The position numbers were made by a program, and so were the translations under genes. A model generated the notes under the pieces. The model did not search any database, had not been told where the DNA came from, and saw only the letters and a program-made list of their open reading frames with translations. Positions 7,834-18,330 of a DNA stretch of 64,000 nucleotides are shown here, in pieces. The stretch is from Symsagittifera roscoffensis (lineage: Eukaryota > Xenacoelomorpha > Acoela > Convolutidae), in assembly GCF_963678635.1 (NCBI RefSeq), contig NC_087068.1, forward strand, positions 11,292,027-11,356,026, in the 5' to 3' direction. Position 1 is the first letter of the stretch; every line of letters starts with the position of its first letter.

Positions 7834-10800
7834 AAATGCCCAAAACAGGACTGTGAGAGCACTCACAATGTGCTTCTTCATGGAGCCGAGAAAGTTTTCC
7901 CGCCCAAAGAGGCCGACCGATCACCATCGACTCAAACTAATACAAACACTACTTCTGCAAACAACGCAGCTTGTGTTAAACCTTGTGAGGGAACTGCAAA
8001 AGGTATTCTTCCCGTTGCGTTGGTAGATGTGTCCTCTGGTTCGGAAAATTCGAATGCACTAGCACTTTGTGACACCGGTTTCACTCATTCTTGGGTTTCC
8101 GCGGCACTCGTTGAACGTCTGAAATTAGTTGGCACGCCCGTAAATGTTACGACCGATGGTTTTAACTCAACCAAGGTATCTAAAACTCAACGAGTTCACT
8201 TGAAAGTTTCCGCAAAGCCCAATGAAAGTGAATTTTTGTTTTCGTTTGTCGCTTTTGTTAAGCACAACATGTATATAGGACCCGATGTTATAAACGTTTC
8301 CGAATTGCAGGTCAAATACCCGCCACTAGCCCCGTTAAAGACGACTGCGTATAATTACAAAGAGATTGAGATAGTTATAGGACAGGACTTCTATCATGCG
8401 ATAAGACCCCTCGAACATGTCTTCGGAGATGAACTTGGCTCACCGTGCGCCGTCCGACTTCCGATAGGTTGGGTCAATAGTGGTCCGTCTCCTGATCGTT
8501 CGTCCTTAAATTCTTCTTTCTTTAACTGCGTTACGGACGATACTTCTCTGACCGACCAAATCAAAACTTGGTATGAGTTAGAGTCGTATGGTGCGTTCAA
8601 GCAAGTAGATGCCCGTTCCGCCGCAGACAAGCGTGCTTTGTCGATCCTAAAAACTGAAACTGTTCACGATGGTGAGCGTTACACTGTACCGATGCTGTGG
8701 AGTGATAATGATGTTAGCTTGCCTAACAATTATTATTCTTCATTAGCCCAATTAAAGTCGTTAGAGAAAAGATTAGATAAAGATCCGTTACTTCACGAGA
8801 AGTATACCGAAACAATCAGAGAAGATATAAGTAAAGGATATGCCATAACCGTCAACCCGCACGATCCCAGCTCACGAGCCGAACGTGAGTGGTATCTTCC
8901 ACACCATCCGGTTTTGAACCCGAACAAACCCGGCAAGGTGCGCCGTGTGCTCAATGGAGCATCCAAATTTCATGGCACTTCCTTGAATAGATCTCTCTTG
9001 GTTGGCCCGGATCTCCTTCAAAATTTTATTTTTGTACTGTTGAGGTTCCGTCAACACAAGCACGCCGTCTCAGCGGACATAGAAGGTATGTTCTTACAAG
9101 TTGGAGTACTTGCGCGAGATCAACCGTCTCTCCGTTTTTTGTGGCGGGAGGACCCCACTTCAAGTGTGGTGGTTCACCAATACACCCGTCATATTTTTGG
9201 CGCTCGTGATTCGCCAACTTGTGCGAATTTCGCGCTACAAAAAACTGCTTCTGATAATCAAGCTGAATACCCCGAAGCCGCTTCAGCCGTTGTCCAGAAG
9301 TTTTACATGGACGACTATCTTGACTCGTTCGAAAATACCGCTGACGCTCTTAGCCTAAGTAAAGACTTAGTCGCAATGCTCAAATTAGGTGGGTTTAACC
9401 TGACAAAGTTTGTTAGCAATGTACCCGAAGTTACAACCGCTCTTAATCCGGACAACCGTGAGTCCAACCCGTCAGTTAAGGATATTTGTAAGAGTCCAGA
9501 CCAATCGTCGCATGTTCTTGGTCTCAGGTGGGATCATGTAAAAGATACCCTAGTAGTAAGTAGAGGTGTTGATCGACCACTAGATAAAGCAATTACTCAA
9601 CGCACCGTGTTGAGTTTTGTTTCCTCAGTTTTTGATCCAATAGGACTGGTAGCTCCATATACTGTGAAAGCGCGCCTTTTACTAAAAGACATATGGATAA
9701 TCAGTGGTCAAAAGTGGGATGATGATCTCCCAGAGGAAATTAAACAACAATTTCTAGATTGGCACTCAGGACTTCCACTATTAGGTACTCTGACGATACC
9801 TCGTAGCTACTTTACCGAACCGTTCGACCGCTGTGAACTTCACACGTTCGGTGATAGTTCGCAGGACGTTTTTTGCGCCGTATCGTTTCTCCGAGCCCGA
9901 CTTGCTAAATCGCAAAAGACCGAGTTAGCTTTTGTATTTGGGAAAGCCCGTGTAGCGCCTATGAAGATGCTCTCCATTCCCAAGTTAGAGCTTCAGGCTG
10001 CTCTGCTTGCGACTCGACTCAAAGAAGAGATTTTGAAAGCGCTTACTTTCAAAGTAAGCAATGTATTCATGTGGACTGATTCTACCACCGTTCTCCAGTG
10101 GCTTAACTCGTGCAACAAACTTCCTGTGTTTGTTGGAAACCGCACTGGTGAAATCTTGGAGTCCACCACCATTGATCAATGGAATCATGTACTCAGTGGT
10201 GATAACCCAGCTGATACCGGCACACGAGGGATTTCTTCGGAAGCCCTCAAGGATAGCAGCTGGGTTAGAGGCCCTAGTATATTGAGGACATGTGATTGGC
10301 CATTCAAGCCGAACACTGATGTCATCAAAAAGATCCAATTAAAAGGCCCACTCTGTGACATTGATACATGCCTTGAGACTGCATCTACGTTTGTTGTTGA
10401 TGCTTCATCTGAGAAAGCGCCGTCGATCCGTCTGTTTAAAAATTGGGATAAATTCAGCTCAATTGTAAAGTACAAACGTGTTTTAGCGTTTATGCTTCGT
10501 GTGCTACCATCGCATAAACACTTCCGTACAAAAACGCTTGAGATAACCGACCCGTCCGAGTTAGATATTGCCGAGCAGAAACTCATTTATCTCGCTCAGT
10601 CCGAATCATTTCCTGCCGAAGTGAAAATACTTCAGTCCGATAAACTGATAACAAAGAAAAGTCGGATTGCTAAATATTCTCCGTTCATCGGCCCAGCTGG
10701 CATCCTGCGTTCAACTGGACGTATCAGCCGTCTTGTTGATACCGACTTTGATAGCAAACATCCAATAATACTGGATGGTCGACACCGAGTTGCTCATATG

Positions 10801-11274
10801 TTGATTAGGCATATGCACTTTCAACATGCACATCAGGGGTTGGATTACATGCGTGCTGTAGTTCAGTTGAAATACATTGTTCTGAAGTTGCGCTGGTTAC
10901 TTGGGAACATCGAAAATACTTGCATAACATGCCGTAAGCGCAAAGCAAAAACAGTTGTGTCCATTATGTCTGACCTACCGATTGAAAGACTGGGTTACAA
11001 GCAGCCTCCCTTCTCCAACACAGGTGTTGATTACTTTGGCCCGTTTCAAGTGCCAATACGCCGAAGTACCGAAAAGAGATGGGGTTTCCTATTTACCTGC
11101 CTCACGACTCGAGCAGTTCACATCGAGTTGGTTCCATCTCTCGATACTAGTTCCTGCGTCATGGGCGTAGAGCGATTTATTGCAAGGCGAGGTACCCCCA
11201 AAACCATTCTTTCTGACAATGGCACGAATTTTGTTGGTGCTCAAAAGGAGCTCCTATCCTGTGTCCAAAATTGA
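7834..11274 (+). CDS. BEL/Pao Pol: protease, RT, RNase H, integrase core
   Basis: This copies genomic RNA into cDNA and integrates it. It is in the same frame as gag, separated only by TGA 7831-7833. In order: a third zinc knuckle (KCPKQDCESTHNVLLH, 7834-7884); a Pao aspartic protease with DTG at 8071-8079; RT with the first catalytic Asp at 9076 (VSADIEG) and YMDD at 9304-9315; RNase H with Asp 9853, Glu 9988, Asp 10078 and Asp 10213; an integrase zinc finger with His codons about 10783-10834 and Cys at 10921 and 10930; and a DDE core with Asp 11029 (GVDYFGPF) and Asp 11215 (SDNGTNF). TGA 11272-11274 cuts the frame before the catalytic Glu at 11362. Apart from the stops all catalytic motifs look intact, with no frameshift in about 3.4 kb. 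The apparent start at 7870 is GTG and is probably not used; Pol is expected as a fusion with Gag. Confidence 0.95.
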   Translation, partial: KCPKQDCESTHNVLLHGAEKVFPPKEADRSPSTQTNTNTTSANNAACVKPCEGTAKGILPVALVDVSSGSENSNALALCDTGFTHSWVSAALVERLKLVGTPVNVTTDGFNSTKVSKTQRVHLKVSAKPNESEFLFSFVAFVKHNMYIGPDVINVSELQVKYPPLAPLKTTAYNYKEIEIVIGQDFYHAIRPLEHVFGDELGSPCAVRLPIGWVNSGPSPDRSSLNSSFFNCVTDDTSLTDQIKTWYELESYGAFKQVDARSAADKRALSILKTETVHDGERYTVPMLWSDNDVSLPNNYYSSLAQLKSLEKRLDKDPLLHEKYTETIREDISKGYAITVNPHDPSSRAEREWYLPHHPVLNPNKPGKVRRVLNGASKFHGTSLNRSLLVGPDLLQNFIFVLLRFRQHKHAVSADIEGMFLQVGVLARDQPSLRFLWREDPTSSVVVHQYTRHIFGARDSPTCANFALQKTASDNQAEYPEAASAVVQKFYMDDYLDSFENTADALSLSKDLVAMLKLGGFNLTKFVSNVPEVTTALNPDNRESNPSVKDICKSPDQSSHVLGLRWDHVKDTLVVSRGVDRPLDKAITQRTVLSFVSSVFDPIGLVAPYTVKARLLLKDIWIISGQKWDDDLPEEIKQQFLDWHSGLPLLGTLTIPRSYFTEPFDRCELHTFGDSSQDVFCAVSFLRARLAKSQKTELAFVFGKARVAPMKMLSIPKLELQAALLATRLKEEILKALTFKVSNVFMWTDSTTVLQWLNSCNKLPVFVGNRTGEILESTTIDQWNHVLSGDNPADTGTRGISSEALKDSSWVRGPSILRTCDWPFKPNTDVIKKIQLKGPLCDIDTCLETASTFVVDASSEKAPSIRLFKNWDKFSSIVKYKRVLAFMLRVLPSHKHFRTKTLEITDPSELDIAEQKLIYLAQSESFPAEVKILQSDKLITKKSRIAKYSPFIGPAGILRSTGRISRLVDTDFDSKHPIILDGRHRVAHMLIRHMHFQHAHQGLDYMRAVVQLKYIVLKLRWLLGNIENTCITCRKRKAKTVVSIMSDLPIERLGYKQPPFSNTGVDYFGPFQVPIRRSTEKRWGFLFTCLTTRAVHIELVPSLDTSSCVMGVERFIARRGTPKTILSDNGTNFVGAQKELLSCVQN

Positions 11275-11940
11275 AACAAAGTCGCCCCGGCCGTTTTCGT
11301 CCACAAAGGCATTAAGTGGAAGTTTAACCCGCCCAGTGCCCCTCATCACGGTGGCGCCTGGGAGCGGCTAGTGAGAAGTGTTAAGCGAGTGTTGTACGAC
11401 ATATTAGGCAACAGGAGATTAACTGAGGAAGTTCTAGGAACAACGCTCTGCCTAGTTGAACAATTACTTAACGCAAGACCGATCACTCCGGTCAGTTCCG
11501 ATCCGCACGACCTAGAGGCACTCACCCCGAATCACTTCATTCTCGGTCACAGCGCAGCTAGCTTCCCGTCGTTAAGTTTCGAAGATAACTTTGATTATAA
11601 AAAGCGTTACGCCAGAGCACAATCGTACGCTAACGCAGTTTGGTCACGCTGGCTGCGTGAATATGTACCATCTCTCAACAAGAGAGCAAAGTGGTATAAT
11701 GATTCGGATGTCACACTGAAAACCGGCGACTTGGTTTGGGTAGTCGAACCCGACAGCCCACGTGGGCATTACCCACTCGCCCGTATTGCTAAACTACACT
11801 ACGGCAAAGACGGATGCGCCCGATCCGCCGATATCAAAACTGTAACGAGCGAGCTGATACGACCGACCGTAAAACTCGCACCTGTTCTTCCGTCTTTAGG
11901 GGCGGAGGATGTTGCAGCGCAAAACGTAACTAATGCATGA
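11275..11940 (+). CDS. BEL/Pao integrase C-terminal part, separated by in-frame TGA
   Basis: This continues the pol frame directly after TGA 11272-11274. It begins with the end of the integrase catalytic domain, including PPSAPHHGGAWERLV, whose Glu codon at 11362-11364 is the third DDE residue, 48 residues after the second Asp. It ends with a DUF5641-like domain (about 11640-11890; W-x6-LKTGDLVWV type) that follows integrase in BEL/Pao elements. The frame runs 31 nt into the 3' LTR and stops at TGA 11938-11940. It probably has no start of its own: the first open codons follow the stop directly, and the GTG at 11371 is internal. It is expressed only if the TGA is read through; otherwise it is dead sequence. 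Confidence 0.9.
   Translation, partial: NKVAPAVFVHKGIKWKFNPPSAPHHGGAWERLVRSVKRVLYDILGNRRLTEEVLGTTLCLVEQLLNARPITPVSSDPHDLEALTPNHFILGHSAASFPSLSFEDNFDYKKRYARAQSYANAVWSRWLREYVPSLNKRAKWYNDSDVTLKTGDLVWVVEPDSPRGHYPLARIAKLHYGKDGCARSADIKTVTSELIRPTVKLAPVLPSLGAEDVAAQNVTNA
11898..11909 (+). other. polypurine tract
   Basis: AGGGGCGGAGGA lies immediately 5' of the TG of the 3' LTR, with one C interruption. Its position and composition fit the plus-strand primer. It is also translated as part of the pol frame. Confidence 0.8.
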
Positions 11941-12254
11941 AACATAAACCGTTCAAATTTAAAACTACGACCTACAAAAGAGCAGTTTTTTTTGCACTTT
12001 TGCAGTTTCTGCAAAAGTCAAGCTGGTTTTTAATTGCTTCAAAAGTCAAGCAGTTTCGGAAAAGGTCAAGCTGGCGTTGCGTCCGATATACGATGATGTA
12101 AGTAAAAAGTTTAAGTTATAGTCGTTTATGACTGATTATGTCCGTTTATACAAAAATTGTGGATATATTCCGATTTATGACCAAACACGAGTATTTACCG
12201 AGAAATACGAATAAAATATTGATTTTAACTTTGTTTTGTGGAGATTAGCGCACA
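11910..12254 (+). repeat. 3' LTR of the BEL/Pao element
   Basis: This is 345 bp, TG...CA, matching 4114-4459 with four substitutions and one indel. It contains the pol stop codon (11938-11940), the 9-bp inverted repeat at 11997-12017 and AATAAA at 12210-12215. Confidence 0.95.
12210..12215 (+). promoter_or_regulatory. poly(A) signal AATAAA in the 3' LTR
   Basis: This canonical hexamer lies 40 nt before the LTR end and is followed by a T/G-rich stretch (ttttaactttgttttgtgg), as expected of a cleavage and polyadenylation region. Confidence 0.6.
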
Positions 12255-12259
12255 CCATA
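12255..12259. repeat. target-site duplication, right copy (ccata)
   Basis: Identical to 4109-4113. It directly follows the CA end of the 3' LTR. Confidence 0.95.
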
Positions 12260-12439
12260 CTATATCCGAACTGTCCTCTTCTGTGAATAGTTTATGTTAT
12301 TTTTTCAAAATAGGCATTTTAGAGAGAGAGGAGGCCTGAATTTAACGTTTACTAGTGTCCCCCTTGTACAAAAGAACGTATTGAAATAGCTTAATTCTAT
12401 CTGCACTTAAATGTGAACCTGATTAAAATAAAACCGACA
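12260..12439. other. short unique flank between BEL element and satellite
   Basis: About 180 bp of unique AT-rich sequence with a (GA)n stretch near 12322. It was contiguous with the sequence left of 4109 before the element inserted. No gene seen. Confidence 0.6.
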
Positions 12440-14008
12440 ATGAAATGACACGGAGTTTGATTACCACCAGAATCGAGGTCGAGGACTTTTGTTGCAACAT
12501 TGCGACTCAAAATGGGTAGGTTGCGACTTTGCGCGACCCAAAACAGATATGATGCGACTTTGCGCGACCCAAAAAAGGTATGTTGCGGCCATTGCGACTC
12601 AAAATTAGTATGTTGTGACTTTGCGCGACTTTGCGCGAACCAAAACAGATATGATGCGACTTTGCGCTACCCAAAAATGATATGTTGCGACCATTGCATT
12701 TCAAAATGAGTAAGTAGCGACTTTGTGCGACCGAAGAGATTTAATGCGACTTTGCGCGACCGAAAAAAAAGTGCTTGCGACCATTGCGACCCAAAATGGG
12801 TATCTTGTGACTTTGCGCGACCGAAAATTTGCGCGGTTTGCGCGACCCAAAACAGATATGATGCGACTTTGCGGGACCCAAAAAAAATATGTTGCGACCA
12901 TTGCGACTCAAAAAAGGTATGTTGTGACTTTGCGCAACCGAAGAGGTTTATTGCGAATTTGCGCGACCCAAAAAATGTATGTTGCGACCATTGCGACTCA
13001 TAATGGGTAGGTTCCGACTTTGGGCGACCAAAATTTTTGCGCGACTTTGTGCGACCCAAAACAGATATGATGCGACTTTGCGCGACCCACAAAAGGTATG
13101 TTGCGACCATTGCATTTCAAAATGAGTAAGTAGCGACTTTGCGCGACTGAAGAGATTTAATGCGGCTTTGCGCGACCGAAAAAAAGGTGCTTGCGACCAT
13201 TGCGACTCAAAATGGGTATGTTGTGACTTTGCGCGACCGAAAATTTGCGCGACTTTGCGCGACCCAAAACAGATATGATGCGACTTTGCGGGACCCAAAA
13301 AAGTTATGTTGCGACCATTGCGACTCAAAAAAGGTATGTTGTGACTTTGCGCAACCGAAGAGGTTTATCGCGAAATTGCGCGACCCAAAAAACGGATGTT
13401 GCGACCATTGCGACTCAAAATGGGTTTGTTGTGACTTTGCGCGACCGAAATAACTGCGTGATTTTACGCAACTTAAACCAGATATGTTGCGACTTTGCGC
13501 GACCCAAAAAAAGGTATTTTGCGACCATTGCGACTCAAAATGAGTAGGTTGCGACTTTGCGCAACCGAAAAATTGCGCGACTTTGCGCGACCCAAAACAG
13601 ATATGATGCGACTTTGCGGGACTCAAAAATGTATGTTGCAGCCATTGCGACTCAAAAAAGGTATGTTGTGACTTTGCGCAACCGAAGAGGTTTATCGCGA
13701 AATTGCGCGACCCAAAAAACGTATGTTGCGACCATTGCGACTTTTAATGGGTAGGTTGCCACTTCGTGCTAGTGAAATATTTGCGCGCTTTTGCGCGACA
13801 CAAAACAGATATGATGCGTTTTGCGCGACCCAAAACAGATATGTTGCGCATTCACATGACCCAACAAAGGTATATTGCGAGCATTGCGACTTAAAACAGG
13901 TATGTTGCGACTTTGCGCGACTTCGGACGACTAACACACTGTTTAACATTTTTGCGCAACTCAAAAACATTAGGTTACATTTTATATGTATGTATGTAAG
14001 TATGTTTT
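12440..14008. repeat. satellite head block with ~416-bp duplications
   Basis: The array opens with the spacer-like segment 'ggagtttgattaccacc' at about 12452, then mixed monomers. A segment starting 'gagatttaatgcg' at about 12735 recurs near 13151, showing a ~416-bp local duplication. Monomer variants are more mixed here than further right. Confidence 0.7.
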
Positions 14009-17000
14009 ATGGAGTTTGATTACCACCACGATCGAGGTCGGGGACTTCTTTTGCAACCATTGCGACTCAAAAATGGGTATGTTGCAACTTTGTGTGACCG
14101 AAATAGTCGGGCGATTTTACGCAACCTAAACCAGATATGTTGCGACTTTGCGCGACCCAAAAAAGGTATTTTGCGACCATTGCGACTCAAAATGGGTATG
14201 TTGCGACTTTGCGCAACCGAGAAATTTGCGCGACTTTGCGCGACCCAAAACAGATATGATGCGACTTTGCGCGACCCAAAAAAGGTATGTTGCGGCCATT
14301 GCGACTCAAAAAAGGTATGTTGTGACTTCGCGCAACCGAAGAGGTTTATCGCGAAATTGCGCGACCCAAAAAACGTATGTTGCGACCATTGCGACTTTTA
14401 ATGGGTAGGTTGCCACTTCGTGCAAGTGAAATATTTGCGCGACTTTGCGCGACACAAAACAGATATGATGCGTTTTGCGCGACCCAAAACAGATATGTTG
14501 CGCCTTTACATGACCCAACAAAGGTATATTGCAAGCATTGCGACTTAAAATAGGTATGTTGCGACTTTGCGCGACTTCGGACGACTAACACACTGCTTAA
14601 CATTTTTGCGCAACTCAAAAACATTAGCTTACATTTTATATGTATGTATGTAAGTATGTTTTATGGAGTTTGATTTCCACCACGATCGAGGTCGGGGACT
14701 TCTGTTGCAACCATTGCGACTCAAAATGGGTATGTTGCTACTTTGTGTGACCAAAAAAATTGCGCGATTTTACGCAACCTTAACCAGATATGTTGCGACT
14801 TTGCGCGACCCAAAAAAATGTATTTTGCGACCATTGCGACTCAAAATGGGTATGTTGCGACTTTGCGCGACCGAAAACAGATATGATGCGACTTTGGGCG
14901 ACCCAAAACAGATATGATGCGACTTTGCGGGACCCAAAAAAGTTATGCTGCGACCATTGCGACTCAAAAAAGGTATGATGTGACTTTGCGCAACCGAAGA
15001 GGTTTATCGCGAAATTGCGCGACCCAAAAAACGTATGTTGCGACCATTGCGACTTTTAATGGGTAGGTTGCCACTTCGTGCAAGTGAAATATTTGCGCGA
15101 CTTTGCGCGACACAAATTAGATATGATGCGTTTTGCGCGACCCAAAACAGATATGTTGCGCCTTCACATGACCCAACAAAGGTATATTGCGAGCATTGCG
15201 ACTTAAAATAGGTATGTTGCGACTTTGCGCGACTTCGGACGACTAACACACTGTTTAACATTTTGGCGCAACTCAAAAACATTAGGTTACATTTTATATG
15301 TATGTATGTAAGTATGTTTTATGGAGTTTGATTACCACCACGATCGAGGTCGGGGACTTCTGTTGCAACCATTGCGACTCAAAATGGGTATGTTGCTACT
15401 TTGTGTGACCAAAAAAATTGCGCGATTTTACGCAACCTAAACCAGATATGTTGCGACTTTGCGCGACCCAAAAAAATGTATTTTGCGACCATTGCGACTC
15501 AAAATGGGTATGTTGCGACTTTGCGCGACCGAAAACAGATATGATGCGACTTTGGGCGACCCAAAACAGATATGATGCGACTTTGCGGGACCCAAAAAAG
15601 TTATGCTGCGACCATTGCGACTCAAAAAAGGTATGTTGTGACTTTGCGCAGCCGAAGAGGTTTATCGCGAAATTGCGCGACCCAAAAAACGTATGTTGCG
15701 ACCATTGCGACTTTTAATGGGTAGGTTGCCACTTCGTGCAAGTGAAATATTTGCGCGACTTTGCGCGACACAAATTAGATATGATGCGTTTTGCGCGACC
15801 CAAAACAGATATGTTGCGCCTTCACATGACCCAACAAAGGTATATTGCGAGCATTGCGACTTAAAATAGGTATGTTGCGACTTTGCGCGACTTCGGACGA
15901 CTAACACACTGTTTAACATTTTGGCGCAACTCAAAAACATTAGGTTACATTTTATATGTATGTATGTAAGTATGTTTTATGGAGTTTGATTACCACCACG
16001 ATCGAGGTCGGGGACTTCTGTTGCAACCATTGCGACTCAAAAATGGGTATGTTGCAATTTTGTGTGACCGAAATAGTTGGGCGATTTTACGCAACCTAAA
16101 CCAGATATGTTGCGACTTTGCGCGACCCAAAAAAGGTGTTTTGCGACCATTGCGACTCAAAATGGGTATGTTGTGACTTTGCGCAACCGAGAAATTTGCG
16201 CGACTTTGCGCGACCCAAAACAGATATGATGCGACTTTGCGCGACCCAAAAAAGGTATGTTGCGGCCATTGCGACTCAAAAAAGGTATGTTGTGACTTTG
16301 CGCAACCGAAGAGGTTTATCGCGAAATTGCGCGACCCAAAAAACGTATGTTGCGACCATTGCGACTTTTAATGGGTAGGTTGCCACTTCGTGCAAGTGAA
16401 ATATTTGCGCGACTTTGCGCGACACAAAACAGATATGATACGTTTTGCGCGACCCAAAACAGATATGTTGCGCCTTTACATGACCCTACAAAACTATATT
16501 GCGAGCATTGCGACTTAAAATAGGTATGTTGCGACTTTGCGCGACTTCAGATGACTAACACACTGTTTAACATTTTTGCGCAACTCAAAAACATTAGGTT
16601 ACATTTTATATGTATGTATGTAAGTATGTTTTATGGAGTTTGATTACCATCACGATCGAGGTCGGGGTCTTCTGTTGCAACCATTGCGACTCAAAAATGA
16701 GTATGTTGCGAGTTTGTGTGACCGAAATAGTTGGGCGATTTTACGCAACCTAAACCAGATATGTTGCGACTTTGCGCGACCCAAAAAAGGTATTTTGCGA
16801 CCATTGCGACTCAAAATGGGTATGTTGCGACTTTGCGCAACAGTGAAATTTGCGCAATTTTGCGCGACCCAAAACAGATATGATGCGACTTTGCGCGACC
16901 CAAAAAAGATATGTTGCGGCCATTGCGACTCAAAAAAGGTATGTTGTGACTTTGCGCAACCGAAGAGGTTTATCGCGAAATTGCGCGAGCCAAAAAACGT

Positions 17001-18330
17001 ATGTTGCGACCATTGCGACTTTTAATGGGTAGGTTGCCACTTCGTGCAAGTGAAATATTTGCGCGACTTTGCGCGACACAAAACAGATATGACGCGTTTT
17101 GCGCGACCCAAAACAGATATGTTGCGCCTTTACATGACCCAACAAAGGTATATTGCGAGCATTGCGACTTAAAATAGGTATGTTGCGACTTTGCGCGACT
17201 TCAGATGACTAACACACTGTTTAACATTTTTGCGCAACTCAAAAACATTAGGTTACATTTTATATGTATGTATGTAAGTATGTTTTATGGAGTTTGATTA
17301 CCACCACGATCGAGGTCGGGGTCTTCTGTTGCAACCATTGCGACTCAAAAATGAGTATGTTGCGAGTTTGTGTGACCGAAATAGTTGGGCCATTTTACGC
17401 AACCTAAACCAGATATGTTGCGACTTTGCGCGACCCAAAAAAGGTATTTTGCGACCATTGCGACTCAAAATGGGTATGTTGCGACTTTGCGCAACAGTGA
17501 AATTTGCGCAATTTTGCGCGACCCAAAACAGATATGATGCGACTTTGCGCGACCCAAAAAAGATATGTTGCGGCCATTGCGACTCAAAAAAGGTATGTTG
17601 TGACTTTGCGCAACCGAAGAGGTTTATCGCGAAATTGCGCGAGCCAAAAAACGTATGTTGCGACCATTGCGACTTTTAATGGGTAGGTTGCCACTTCGTG
17701 CAAGTGAAATATTTGCGCGACTTTGCGCGACACAAAACAGATATGACGCGTTTTGCGCGACCCAAAACAGATATGTTGCGCCTTTACATGACCCAACAAA
17801 GGTATATTGCGAGCATTGCGACTTAAAATAGGTATGTTGCGACTTTGCGCGACTTCGGACGACTAACACACTGTTTAACATTTTTGCGCAACTCAAAAAC
17901 ATTAGGTTACATTTTATATGTATGTATGTAAGTATGTTTTATGGAGTTTGATTACCACCAGGATTGAGGTCGGGGACTTCTGTTGCAACAGTTGCGACTC
18001 AAAATGGGTATGTTGCGACTTTGTGTGACCGAAAAAATTGCGCGACTTTGCGCGAACCAAAACAGATATGATGCGACTTTGCGCGACCCAAAAAAGGTAT
18101 GTTGCGGCCATTGCAACTCAAAATGGGTATGTTGTGACTTTGCGCGACCAAAAAATTTGCGCGACTTTGCGCGAACCAAAACAGATATGATGCGACTTTG
18201 CGCGACCCAAAACAGATAAGTTGCGACTTCGGCCGACTAACACAACGTTTTGCATTTTTGCGCAACTCAAAAACATTAAAATACATTTTATATAAATATA
18301 TGAATGTATGTATGTATGTATGTATGTTTT
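14009..18330. repeat. higher-order repeat, 654/658-bp units with spacer
   Basis: The landmark 'atggagtttgatt' starts units at 14009, 14663, 15321, 15979, 16633, 17287 and 17941, giving spacings of 654, 658, 658, 654, 654, 654. Each unit contains about 18 monomers, then 'cttcggacgactaacacac', a TGTA microsatellite and the spacer. Units at 16633 and 17287 are nearly identical. A shorter ~390-bp unit follows at 17941. Confidence 0.9.

Larger units (their letters stand above)
4114..12254 (+). mobile_element. full-length BEL/Pao LTR retrotransposon
   Basis: The element is 8,141 bp with LTRs of 346 and 345 bp, 5-bp TSDs, a PBS 3 nt inside the 5' LTR, a purine tract abutting the 3' LTR, and one continuous frame ordered gag, aspartic protease, RT, RNase H, integrase. 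That order, the triple zinc-knuckle gag end, the Pao-type protease (DTG), the YMDD RT and the DUF5641-like C-terminus identify BEL/Pao. No envelope frame follows integrase. The LTRs differ by four substitutions and one T in a T-run (about 1.2%), so insertion was recent but not immediate. Two in-frame TGA codons (7831-7833, 11272-11274) and the absence of an in-frame ATG at the gag start suggest this copy is probably not autonomous unless readthrough and non-AUG initiation occur. Confidence 0.96.

Noticed and set aside
11941-12254. Envelope gene downstream of pol
   Set aside because: Only LTR sequence follows integrase; there is no space for an env frame.
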